A stretch of 64,000 bases of DNA, from assembly GCF_024198255.1 (NCBI RefSeq), contig NZ_JAJVKW010000007.1:1-64000 (forward strand), written 5' to 3'. This document shows positions 48,898 through 56,968 of this stretch, piece by piece. Made by a program: the position numbers and the translations under genes. A model generated the notes under the pieces. It was not told where the DNA came from. It saw only the letters and a list, made by a program, of their open reading frames with translations, and did no database searches. Position 1 is the first letter of the stretch; every line of letters starts with the position of its first letter. The stretch comes from Myxococcus guangdongensis. GTDB taxonomy: Bacteria; Myxococcota; Myxococcia; Myxococcales; Myxococcaceae.

Positions 48898-49991
48898 CAC
48901 ACCGGCTTGCTGAGGAGGGCGAGCTGGTAGAGGAAGTCCGCGCGGTCGTCGACGCCCAGCTTGCCGAAGAGGTTGCGCACGTGGGTCTTCACCGTCTGGT
49001 CGGAGATGCGGAGGTCATCGGCGATCTGCCCGTTGGACCAGTTGCGGAGCACGCCCTTCGCGATGTCGAGTTCGCGGGCGGTGAGCTCGCGCTGCATGTG
49101 CAGGGGCAGGGGGATGGAGTGGGGGAGCTCCGTCAGCAGGAGGGCCCACTGGCGGGGGCCGTCATTGGCGGGCAGCTCGATGAACCGGCACGTGCGGTAG
49201 CCATCGCGATGATTGACGACCCAGAGGTTCTTTCCGAGCCGCTCGTCCGCGTCCATCCGGCGCAGGGCGTCCAACTTCTCCTTGAAGTCCACTGGGAGCC
49301 CGGAGGCGTGGAGCTCCGACGACTTGAACCAGCGCTCCAGCAGGTAGGTGGCGTGCTGGGAGCGGAACACCTCGCGCCTGGGCGGCTCCAGGATGATGAA
49401 GGCCGAGTCGTTGCGCTGATAGAGCTCTTGCAGGAGCTGCGCGCCGGCGGTCATGTCCTGGAAGTCCTGGCAGTTGCCGAGGGTGTTCGCGAAGTGTCGG
49501 GTGAGGCTGGAGAGGGCGGTGATGCTCTGGGTGGGGAAGGGGGAGCGCTGGTGCCGGTAGAACGCGAGGGCGCCGACGAGGCCCGGGCGGATGGGCACGA
49601 GGACGGCCATGATGTGTTCCAGGGGCTGCTCCAGCTCCCGGCTGCGTTGATAGACGAGGGTGCGCTCGTAGTCCCTGCGTGAGAGCAGTTGCGTATCGCA
49701 GATGGGGACCCCGGGCTGGGCGAGGATGGGTTCCCGCAGGAAGTCGTGGTCGACGATGCCGGCATACTCCTCGAGGATGGGGATGCGGTGGCCGGGGACG
49801 TGCCAGCGGAAGTCGAGCGAGGGCGCGATGCGCATGAGGCACAGGGCCATGGCGTCGGCCTGGACGAACTCGAGCATCGACTTCCGACTGGCTTCGAGGA
49901 CCTTCGGGACGGAGCGCTCGCTTCCGAGGGCGATGATGGCGTTGTCCCTGACCGCGAGCTCACGAGTGTTGAAGTCCGTCGGATTGAACAT
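48897..49991 (-). CDS. LuxR-type transcriptional regulator with GAF-like sensor region
   Basis: A 364-residue regulator. The last 65 residues are a LuxR-type helix-turn-helix: LTARELDIAKGVLRNWSNGQIADDLRISDQTVKTHVRNLFGKLGV, split here into its ARE-start, the ISDQTVKTHVRN recognition helix and the FGKLGVDDR end. The first 200 residues form a GAF-like domain (ADAMALCLMRIAPSLDF, MAVLVPIRPGLVGALAFYRH). It lacks the typical acyl-homoserine-lactone-binding domain, so it is not a classical partner of LuxI. AGGAGGGGTGG lies right before the start. It converges with the acyltransferase/diiron operon, so a functional link is possible but not shown. Confidence 0.88.
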   Translation of the reverse strand: MFNPTDFNTRELAVRDNAIIALGSERSVPKVLEASRKSMLEFVQADAMALCLMRIAPSLDFRWHVPGHRIPILEEYAGIVDHDFLREPILAQPGVPICDTQLLSRRDYERTLVYQRSRELEQPLEHIMAVLVPIRPGLVGALAFYRHQRSPFPTQSITALSSLTRHFANTLGNCQDFQDMTAGAQLLQELYQRNDSAFIILEPPRREVFRSQHATYLLERWFKSSELHASGLPVDFKEKLDALRRMDADERLGKNLWVVNHRDGYRTCRFIELPANDGPRQWALLLTELPHSIPLPLHMQRELTARELDIAKGVLRNWSNGQIADDLRISDQTVKTHVRNLFGKLGVDDRADFLYQLALLSKPV

Positions 49992-50137
49992 CCACCCCTC
50001 CTGATCAGGCCACCCCCGTGGGGTGTGCCGGCATGTCCTTCATCCATACATAAGTCCGGGCTGTAAATCTGTCCCTCACCCCACAGTGGTATGGACAGAC
50101 GCCTCGGAGCGGCCACCGACACCGAGTCGGCGAAGAC

Positions 50138-51031
50138 TCAGTCCCGGGTGTGTGGGAAGAGCGTGGCGACGAAGTCGAGGAACACTCGGGTGCGAGAGGG
50201 TAGGTTTCGGTCGGGTGGATGGAGGACGTGGATGGCGCGCGTCTGGGTTGCGTGGGTCGCCAGCACCTCGACGAGCGCGCCGGAGGCCAGGTCGCGAGCC
50301 ACCATGAAGTCGAAGAGCCAGGCGATGCCGAGCCCCAACAGCGCCGCATCCCGCAGCGCGCCTCCGTGGTTGATGTGGAGGCCCGCGCGAGGCGCCATCG
50401 ACACGTCGGTGCTGCCTTTCCGCAGGCGCCAGGGAAGGGGCCGGCCGTCGCGCATGAAGCCGAGGCAGTCGTGGCGTGCGAGGTCCTCGGGCGTCGTCGG
50501 CGTGCCACGGCGCTCCAGGTAGCGAGGTGAGGCGCAGGCCAGCAGTCGAGCCTGGGTCAGCTTCCTCGCCACCAGGGTCGAGTCCTCCAGCGCCCCCAAT
50601 CGCAGATGGACGTCCGCGCCTCCGGTGACCGGGTCCGTGACTTCATCACGGAGCGTCAGGTGCAACGTGAGGTCCGGGTAGCGAGCGAGGAAGCGGGGCA
50701 GGGCGGGGACGAGCACCAGCTGTCCGATGACCTGTGGCGCCTCCACACGCAACACGCCGCTGGGGCGGACGCGGGCGCGGGACAGGGACTCCTTCGCTTC
50801 ACCCAGCTCCGCGAGGATGCGTTGGCAGCGTGCATGGAAGTCGCGGCCATCCTCGGTGAGGCGCAGGGCGCGCGTCGTGCGCTGGAAGAGCTTCACGCCG
50901 AGCTCCTCTTCCAGCCGGGAGATGCGACGGCTCACCGCGGACGCCGTGAGGTGGAGCTTGCGCGCGGCGCGGGTGAAGTCGCCCTCCTCGACGACTCGGA
51001 CGAAGGCGTCGATGTTGGCGAGCGAGTGCAT
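50138..51031 (-). CDS. LysR-family transcriptional regulator
   Basis: A 297-residue LysR-type regulator: N-terminal winged helix (NIDAFVRVVEEGDFTRAARKL, SAVSRRISRLEEELGVKLF), then an effector-binding domain of the periplasmic-binding-protein type (GVLRVEAPQVIGQLVLVPALPRFLARYP). Proteins with this kind of receptor domain usually control neighbouring genes. It is divergent from the saccharopine-dehydrogenase-like gene, which is therefore the best candidate target; the two starts are 137 bases apart. Confidence 0.93.
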   Translation of the reverse strand: MHSLANIDAFVRVVEEGDFTRAARKLHLTASAVSRRISRLEEELGVKLFQRTTRALRLTEDGRDFHARCQRILAELGEAKESLSRARVRPSGVLRVEAPQVIGQLVLVPALPRFLARYPDLTLHLTLRDEVTDPVTGGADVHLRLGALEDSTLVARKLTQARLLACASPRYLERRGTPTTPEDLARHDCLGFMRDGRPLPWRLRKGSTDVSMAPRAGLHINHGGALRDAALLGLGIAWLFDFMVARDLASGALVEVLATHATQTRAIHVLHPPDRNLPSRTRVFLDFVATLFPHTRD

Positions 51032-51167
51032 GGGGCTTTCCGAGGCGGCATTCGTGCCCGGGACGCATGAATGTCGTTCCCGGACTTCACTCGCACTCTA
51101 GCGGAGCTGGCGGCACAAACCGGGGAGGGCGTGGGTCCGTTTGGCGCGGATGGCCCCGGAGGTGTTC

Positions 51168-52298
51168 ATGTCGAAGCAGGTGCTCATCGTGGGGGGCTAC
51201 GGACAGGTGGGACAGGCGGTGGCCAAGGCGCTGGCGCCGGAGTACCCGGGCCGGGTCGTCATCGCTGGACGGAGCCGGGAGCGCGCGGAGGCCTTCGCCG
51301 CGAGCCTGGGGCACGGCTCTCGGGGGCTGGCGCTGGATGTCCAGGTGGAGGGCGCGGCCGCGCGGCTCGAAGGCGTGGGGCTGGTCGTCATGTGCGTGGA
51401 CCAGGAGCAGGACACGTTCGTCCGTGCCTGCCTGGAGGCGGGCGTGGACTACGTGGACGTGACGGCGCGCCATGCCTCGCTCGTGGCCTTCGAGCGGCTG
51501 GACGCGGTGGCGCGACGTTCAGGTGCCACCGCGGTCCTCAGCGTGGGGGTGGCGCCGGGGGTGAGCAACGTGCTCGCCGCGCGGGTGGTGGCGGGGATGG
51601 AGCGGGTGGAGCGCCTGGACCTCTTCGTCCTGTTGGGCGCGGGGGATGCGCATGGTGACGCGGCCATCGCCTGGACGCTGGACCAGCTCGACACGCCCTT
51701 CGAGGTGCTCGAGGAGGGGCGTCCGCGTCGCGTGCATGGCTTCAGCGAGCGGAGCTGGGTGCAACTGCCGGGTGAGGCGACGCCGCGCGCGGGCTGGCGT
51801 TTCGACTTTCCGGACCAACACACGGTGGCGCGGACCCTGGACCTCCCCACGGTGTCCACGTGGTTGAGCGTGGATCCTCGGTGGCTCACGGGCCTGTTGG
51901 CGCTCGCGGTCCGGCTCGGAATCGGACGGGTCCTTCGCCGCCCCTGGCTTCGGCGCGCGGTGATGTGGCTGCTTCACCGGGTGCGGATGGGCTCGGATGT
52001 GTGCGCCGTCGTGGCTCGCGCTCGAGGGTGGAGCGCGGGGCACGCGGTCACCCGGGAAGGTGTGCTCCAGGGACGTCGTGAGGCGGCGCTGACGGCGTGT
52101 GTGGCGACGGAGGTCGCTCGGGAGTTGCTGCGCGGCCCTGGCCCCGGAGGTGTGCTGCAGCTCGATCAACTCCCGGGTCGGGAGGCGCTCCTTCAGCGCG
52201 TGGTGGCCGCGAGCCCTGGAGCGCGGTTGTCCCTCCCTGAATCCGCGCGCTCTGGCGTTGGCGCGGCGGTGTTTGCGGTGCGGCCAACGCCTTCTTAG
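51168..52298 (+). CDS. Saccharopine dehydrogenase-like NAD(P)-binding protein
   Basis: A 376-residue protein with an N-terminal Rossmann domain: VLIVGGYGQVGQAVAKAL, RVVIAGRSRERAEAFA, then DYVDVTARHASLVAFERL and VLSVGVAPGVSNVLAAR, all typical of the saccharopine dehydrogenase family. The middle and end are less conserved, with one hydrophobic segment (LTGLLALAVRLGIGRVL). Substrate unknown. The ATG at 51168 follows CGGAGGTG. Likely under control of the divergent LysR regulator. Confidence 0.85.
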   Translation: MSKQVLIVGGYGQVGQAVAKALAPEYPGRVVIAGRSRERAEAFAASLGHGSRGLALDVQVEGAAARLEGVGLVVMCVDQEQDTFVRACLEAGVDYVDVTARHASLVAFERLDAVARRSGATAVLSVGVAPGVSNVLAARVVAGMERVERLDLFVLLGAGDAHGDAAIAWTLDQLDTPFEVLEEGRPRRVHGFSERSWVQLPGEATPRAGWRFDFPDQHTVARTLDLPTVSTWLSVDPRWLTGLLALAVRLGIGRVLRRPWLRRAVMWLLHRVRMGSDVCAVVARARGWSAGHAVTREGVLQGRREAALTACVATEVARELLRGPGPGGVLQLDQLPGREALLQRVVAASPGARLSLPESARSGVGAAVFAVRPTPS

Positions 52299-52395
52299 AG
52301 AGGCCCTCAGCCGCGCAGTGCTCGGACGTTTCCGGGCGTCCCCCGGCGAGTGGTCGCGCGGCGCGAACGCCACTTCGCCCTCACGAAAGCAACTC

Positions 52396-53037
52396 ATGAA
52401 CCGTTACATCGCAATTGCCGCAGTGGGCCTTGCCGCGTCCGTGCTCACCGCTTGTGGAGATGACGCCGAGAAGAAGCCGGGATCGTCCACGGAGGCGACA
52501 GAGGGCTACGCCTTGAGCGGCCAGGTGACGTCGTTGGTGCCCGCCATGGTGCCGGGGCGAAGCAAGGTGGCCATCGCCTGGGACAACTGGATGGGGTCCG
52601 GGGATGTCATCACCGTCCAGGGCAACCGCCTGCTCACCGGGAGCCTCCCTGGTGCGTTCACGTTGACGCTGGAGGGCGCACCTCCGACGGTGGCCCTCAA
52701 CGATTTGAATCCCGGACTGCTGGGCACGGGGTACTTCGCCGTCTACGACGACGTGGACGGTGATGGCGTCATGGACCTGGATGACGACGAGGCGCTCCAG
52801 GGGCTCTCCATCCACCACGCGGTGCTCTACGTGCCGGAGGTGACGGAGGACGTCCTGGCGTGGCTGCGCACGAGGGGGCTGGTCACCAACCTGGAGGCGC
52901 TGAAGCCCGGCTTCAACATGGCGAAGGGTGTCTGCCGCGAGGACCAGTCGTTCGACGCTCTCGAGATCATCCCTGTCGAACCGGTGGAGGTGCTCGGGGG
53001 TGTCGACCTGAGCGACGGGTGCCTCAACATCCACTGA
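52396..53037 (+). CDS. Lipoprotein with a calcium-binding-like loop
   Basis: A 213-residue lipoprotein with signal AVGLAASVLTAC. The mature part contains YDDVDGDGVMDLDDDEAL, an aspartate-rich loop resembling EF-hand-like calcium sites, and a carboxy-terminal region with two cysteines. Weak ribosome-binding site (GAAAGC). The function is unknown. It ends near a hairpin (53051-53074). Confidence 0.75.
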   Translation: MNRYIAIAAVGLAASVLTACGDDAEKKPGSSTEATEGYALSGQVTSLVPAMVPGRSKVAIAWDNWMGSGDVITVQGNRLLTGSLPGAFTLTLEGAPPTVALNDLNPGLLGTGYFAVYDDVDGDGVMDLDDDEALQGLSIHHAVLYVPEVTEDVLAWLRTRGLVTNLEALKPGFNMAKGVCREDQSFDALEIIPVEPVEVLGGVDLSDGCLNIH

Positions 53038-53194
53038 GCCGAGGCTCCGTGGAGCAGCGGGAGTGAGGTGCTCCATGCGACGCGGAGCAGGTGCGTCGCG
53101 TGGGGCTTCAGGTGCGCCTGTTCGCTCACCGTGCATTGACCCTGCGACAGGGTGCTCCTTAAGGTGCGTGCTCACCTCTGGAAGGATCACCTGG

Positions 53195-54637
53195 ATGCAT
53201 CGCCAGCTTGTCGCCGCGCTCTTCTGCGTGCTCGCCGTTGCTCCGATGGCCGCTCCGGCGGCGAAGACGGAGCTGGCCACCCGCCTCGACGCGCAACTGG
53301 AGCGCAACCGCGAGCGCTACGGTATCGCCGGACAGGCCGTGCTGATTCGCCACAACGGTCAGCTCGTCTATCGAGCAGCGAATGGCGAGAAGGACGTCGA
53401 GCGCCACGCGCCTGTCTCGACCGATACCGTGTTCAACGCCTATTCGTTGGCGAAGCTGCTGGCCAGTACGTTGGTGATGCAGTTGGTCGAGCAGGGCCAC
53501 GTCGATTTGGATGCACCGGCCAGCCGCTACGCGCCCGACCTTCCCGCCGCGTGGAAGGCGATCAGCGTGCGCCACTTCCTCGACCACAGCTCCGGTGTGC
53601 CGGAGTACTTCGAGAATCACGAGGGGGCCCTGGTCTCGAAGGGGTATGCGGGGCTTGCCCCCACTTTGGAGACAGCGCTCGCCGGTCTGGCGGACACTCC
53701 GATGCAGTTCGCCACCGGCAGCAGCAATCGCTACACCCAGACGAACTTCCTGGTGCTGACCGCGCTGCTGCAAGCGCATTACCGGCAGCCCTATGCGGAC
53801 ATCGTGCGCCAGCGCATCCTGAAGCCATTGGGCTTGCGCAATACCTGGCTGGGGCCCTCGGGCGTGCCCGCCGCGCGTCTGGCCACCGCGTACATCGGCA
53901 AGGACGGCGCCCTGCGGCGGGAAGACGATATCGCGTGGCCGGCGTATGCGTTGGGTCATGCCAGTCTGCACACCACTGTGGGAGATCTCGATCGCTTCCT
54001 GCAGGCGCTGGCTGCCGGCAAGTTGGTGCGTCGGGCGACGCTCCAGACGTTGCTGCAGCCGCGGAAGCTCAGCACGGGCCGCGACAGTGGGTTCGTCGGT
54101 GGCTGGGAGTTCGGACAGAGCGGCGATTATCGGCTGATGAGCCACGACGGTGGCACGCGCGTGCGCGCGCGCCTGCTGTTCAAGGACTCGTTGGCCGGTG
54201 ATACCTGGACGTTCGTCTATTTCACCAACGGCAGCGCGCGCAACGTCTGGTCACGCACGCTGGTGGACAGCGCCATGGCGCAGGTGGCCCCACGGTTGTT
54301 TCCGCGAGAGACGGTGTCCGAGCGCCTGTTCACCCATGCCCTCGCTGACGACGGCGCGGACGACACGGCGTTGAAGGCGTGGCTGCGTGACGGCAGCGGT
54401 ATCGCCGCGGAGGCGTTGGAGCGGGCGATCAACGGCGCCGGCTATGCCATCCGTGGGAACCTGGGTGATCGCCCGGCGTTGAAGGTGTTCAAGCTCAACA
54501 CCGTGCTCCATCCGGAGTCGGCCAATGCCTGGGACAGCCTGGCCGAATGCCACGCCGCGCTGGGCGATGCGACGATTGCGGCCGAGCTGTACGCGAAGTC
54601 GCGGCAACTGATCGAGGCCGCGAAGGCGAAGCCGTAA
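53195..54637 (+). CDS. Serine hydrolase of the class C beta-lactamase family with TPR-like tail
   Basis: A 480-residue secreted enzyme (signal QLVAALFCVLAVAPMAAPAA). The beta-lactamase/penicillin-binding fold is shown by the active-site Ser84-x-x-Lys87 in AYSLAKLLA, the Tyr-containing motif RYTQTN, and HDGGTR equivalent to the third conserved motif (His-x-Gly). Relatives are esterases, DD-peptidases or D-aminopeptidases; hydrolysis of a beta-lactam cannot be presumed. The C-terminal 55 residues (VLHPESANAWDSLAECHAALGD) look like a TPR unit. Codons with A/T at the third position seem more frequent than in neighbours, and the closest relatives I recall are from Xanthomonadales, so transfer is possible. 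GAAGGAT upstream. Confidence 0.88.
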   Translation: MHRQLVAALFCVLAVAPMAAPAAKTELATRLDAQLERNRERYGIAGQAVLIRHNGQLVYRAANGEKDVERHAPVSTDTVFNAYSLAKLLASTLVMQLVEQGHVDLDAPASRYAPDLPAAWKAISVRHFLDHSSGVPEYFENHEGALVSKGYAGLAPTLETALAGLADTPMQFATGSSNRYTQTNFLVLTALLQAHYRQPYADIVRQRILKPLGLRNTWLGPSGVPAARLATAYIGKDGALRREDDIAWPAYALGHASLHTTVGDLDRFLQALAAGKLVRRATLQTLLQPRKLSTGRDSGFVGGWEFGQSGDYRLMSHDGGTRVRARLLFKDSLAGDTWTFVYFTNGSARNVWSRTLVDSAMAQVAPRLFPRETVSERLFTHALADDGADDTALKAWLRDGSGIAAEALERAINGAGYAIRGNLGDRPALKVFKLNTVLHPESANAWDSLAECHAALGDATIAAELYAKSRQLIEAAKAKP

Positions 54638-54718
54638 TCCCGTGGCCCGCGAGACCTCGGTGCGCGATGGGCCACGGTGGAGCGGGGCGCGTCCATCCTG
54701 CGCTGAGCGAGGTTCCAC

Positions 54719-56011
54719 TCAGCCGAGCGGGGTGATGCTCGGCTTCTCCACGGCAGGCCCCGCCGGTAGCGCGATGCCCGTGGCGGGCACGAAGGTGGCC
54801 ACAGGCTCGCTCTTTCCCTTCACCGGCACAGGGGGCGCGGGGGACCAGGTGAAGGTTTCTCCCGCCGTTGCACGCGTGGTCGCGGACACGAGCAGGGGTG
54901 TTCCGACCTGCTTGGTGAGCCCTTCGATGCGGCTGGCCAGGTTCACCGCGTCACCAATCACGGTGTACTCGCGCCGCTGGGGGCTGCCGACGTCCCCCAC
55001 GACGACGCGGCCGGTGTGGATGCCAATCCCGATGTGCAGCGGCTCCTCGCTCCTCGCAACGCGCTCCACGTTGAGCGTCGCCAGCACGTCGAGCATCTCC
55101 AGTCCGCACGCCACGGCCGCGCGCGCATGGTCCGGGTGGTCCAGCGGCGCGCCGAAGTACGCGAGGATGCCGTCTCCGATGAACTTGTCGAGCGTCCCGC
55201 CATGGCGGAACACCACCGCCACCATGCGCGACAGGTACTCGTTGAGCAGCGTGACCACCTGGGGGCTGTCCATCCGCTCGGACATGGAGGTGAAGCCTCG
55301 GATGTCGGAGAACAGCAGCGTCACCTCGCGATGCTGGCCATTCGTCAGCCCCGTGCCTCGCTCGGCGATGTGGCGGGCCACCTCGGGGGAGAAGTAGCGC
55401 CCCAGCCGCTCACGCCGGGCTTGTTCGCGGGAGATGCCGTGCAGCAGGTGCTGGATGCGGTGCGTGGCGTAGGCGAGCGTCAATGCCGTGACGCCGAGGA
55501 TGACGACGAGCACGGGGGCGAGGTTCCAGGCCGCGGGTGGGCCCAGCTTCATCAAGGTGACCGAGAAGCCCATGCCCATCACGGCGCAGAGCGCCACGGT
55601 GCCCACGTCCAGGGACAGCACCGACAGCGCGAGGAGCACGCAGTAGACGCCGCAGGACATGGGCCCCACGAGCTCGGCGGGCACTCCGGCCTGGAGGGTG
55701 ACGTATTGCTGGAGGAAGACCATGGGCGCGTCCACCAGCGCCACGGCCAGGCCCGCATGTCGGGACCCGCGGGTGATGCCCGCCGCTGCCCAGAGCGCAC
55801 CCGCGAGCACCAGATAGACACCCAGCGCCGCCGGGGAGGCGGGCCACGAGAGGCTCAGGCTCAAGCAGAGCCAGGCGAGCACGCCGACGAAGCGCAGTGC
55901 CCCCAGGCGGCGGGCCACACGAAGCCGTTCGTCGACGAGGTTGCGCTCGAAGGCGATGGACAGGTCCGGCTCAGCTGGGTCGAGGAGAGGCGTCACGAGC
56001 TGCGGCAGCAT
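54719..56011 (-). CDS. Class III adenylate/guanylate cyclase, membrane-bound
   Basis: A 430-residue protein. Residues 35-190 hold about six hydrophobic segments ([66 protein letters not shown]). The C-terminal catalytic domain (about 215-400) has a metal-binding Asp in [12 protein letters not shown] and a second in [13 protein letters not shown], the conserved ARxxVA helix is preserved as HARAAVACG, and [15 protein letters not shown] is the transition-state Asn/Arg motif. It makes cAMP or cGMP in the cytoplasm in response to a signal at the membrane. No clear ribosome-binding site is seen. It converges with the serine hydrolase gene. Confidence 0.9.
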   Translation of the reverse strand: MLPQLVTPLLDPAEPDLSIAFERNLVDERLRVARRLGALRFVGVLAWLCLSLSLSWPASPAALGVYLVLAGALWAAAGITRGSRHAGLAVALVDAPMVFLQQYVTLQAGVPAELVGPMSCGVYCVLLALSVLSLDVGTVALCAVMGMGFSVTLMKLGPPAAWNLAPVLVVILGVTALTLAYATHRIQHLLHGISREQARRERLGRYFSPEVARHIAERGTGLTNGQHREVTLLFSDIRGFTSMSERMDSPQVVTLLNEYLSRMVAVVFRHGGTLDKFIGDGILAYFGAPLDHPDHARAAVACGLEMLDVLATLNVERVARSEEPLHIGIGIHTGRVVVGDVGSPQRREYTVIGDAVNLASRIEGLTKQVGTPLLVSATTRATAGETFTWSPAPPVPVKGKSEPVATFVPATGIALPAGPAVEKPSITPLG

Positions 56012-56121
56012 GTATTCATGACGCTACCAGAGCCCGCCTGGGCTCTTTTGCTCGTGAATGACGTGTTACCCGCCGTGTGTTTCGAGAGGGGGCACCGTCA
56101 CCCTGGGTGATACCTTTGGTT

Positions 56122-56409
56122 TCAGTCCGAGGATGTGTGGACTGCGTCGGAGGTGTCTCCGCACATGCTGGGGGACGAGTCCGAGCTGGAGGCACAGCCC
56201 TCGTTGGAGGTGCCATCCACCCAATCTGCTATCCAGCCGCGAATGCCGGTGAGCTCGAGTTCACGTTGGCTGTAGATGCCGAGGGCCGCTTCAGCGGCGG
56301 CCTGTCGACACTTTCGCGCGTAACGGTAACCGAGGACGACTGCCCAGCCTGCGCCCAGGAGACACATCAGGACCGCCAGCACCACCGCTGCTTGAAGTAC
56401 CCAGGTCAT
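56122..56409 (-). CDS. Small membrane protein of unknown function
   Basis: A 95-residue protein with one N-terminal membrane helix (VLQAAVVLAVLMCLLGAGWAVVLGY), then a helical, charged segment and a Ser/Thr-rich tail. AAGGGGG precedes the ATG at 56409, which is favoured over a longer frame. It sits directly downstream of a decayed toxin-like gene on the same strand, so it may be what remains of its immunity or partner gene (speculation). Function unknown. Confidence 0.5.
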   Translation of the reverse strand: MTWVLQAAVVLAVLMCLLGAGWAVVLGYRYARKCRQAAAEAALGIYSQRELELTGIRGWIADWVDGTSNEGCASSSDSSPSMCGDTSDAVHTSSD

Positions 56410-56584
56410 GGACACCCCCTTGAGAGCCACTCTATCTCAAGTTCACTCGGCCGCTGATCTCCGGGAAGCGCTGTCAACTGTGCATGGCCGCCTGGGCTGA
56501 AGAGTCCATCCCTTTCCGACCCAGTGACTGTCACGGGAAAGCCTATGTCCCCGTTACACATGAGAGGGAATCCCCCATCGATTG

Positions 56585-56825
56585 TACTCGAGCGCCGACT
56601 TGTAGCGCATCGAAGCGCACTCCGTTCACGATGACATCCATGCCGGGATGGTGGGAACACGTCCTGACCCGCTGACTCAGGCTTTCGATTCGCGGAAGGC
56701 TCCCGCAGAGCGGGCTTCGTCGGCGCTTCATCCACCGAGCTGCTCCCGCGCAGCTCATATGCCTCCAACGCTTCCTCGATGACGACCCCCACCACCACGA
56801 CACCCACGACGATCACCGCGCCCAC
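56585..56825 (-). pseudogene. Decayed DUF6310-like (toxin-like) gene remnant
   Basis: One minus-strand frame (from 56825) reads VIVVGVVVVGVVIEEALEAYELRG, split as a membrane helix plus the signature EALEAYELRG, then NRKPESAGQDVFPP to about 56648. A different minus-strand frame reads GMDVIVNGVRFDALQVGARV from about 56653 to 56585. From memory, intact myxobacterial DUF6310 proteins have exactly these two segments in one chain, separated by a Cys/His-rich stretch and followed by a catalytic-looking end. Both the middle and the end are missing here. The gene has therefore suffered an internal deletion with a frame change. The family assignment rests on memory of such sequences. Confidence 0.5.
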
Positions 56826-56968
56826 GACAATCTCGTCAAGGAGGCTCGGTTCTAGACGGGCCCTCCGGAAGCACGTGGAAACAGGGGAATCGAACCCACC
56901 GCGTCCCTCGCACGTCGAACGAAGATCCGACCTAGCGCCTGAACGGCTGGTCAGTGTCTTGATCGGGC

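Noticed and set aside
56870-56945. GGTTCGATTCCCC-like T-arm on the minus strand suggesting a tRNA or tmRNA end
   Set aside because: No matching acceptor, D-arm or anticodon arm could be folded, and the same bases read in frame with the DUF6310-like remnant as coding sequence.
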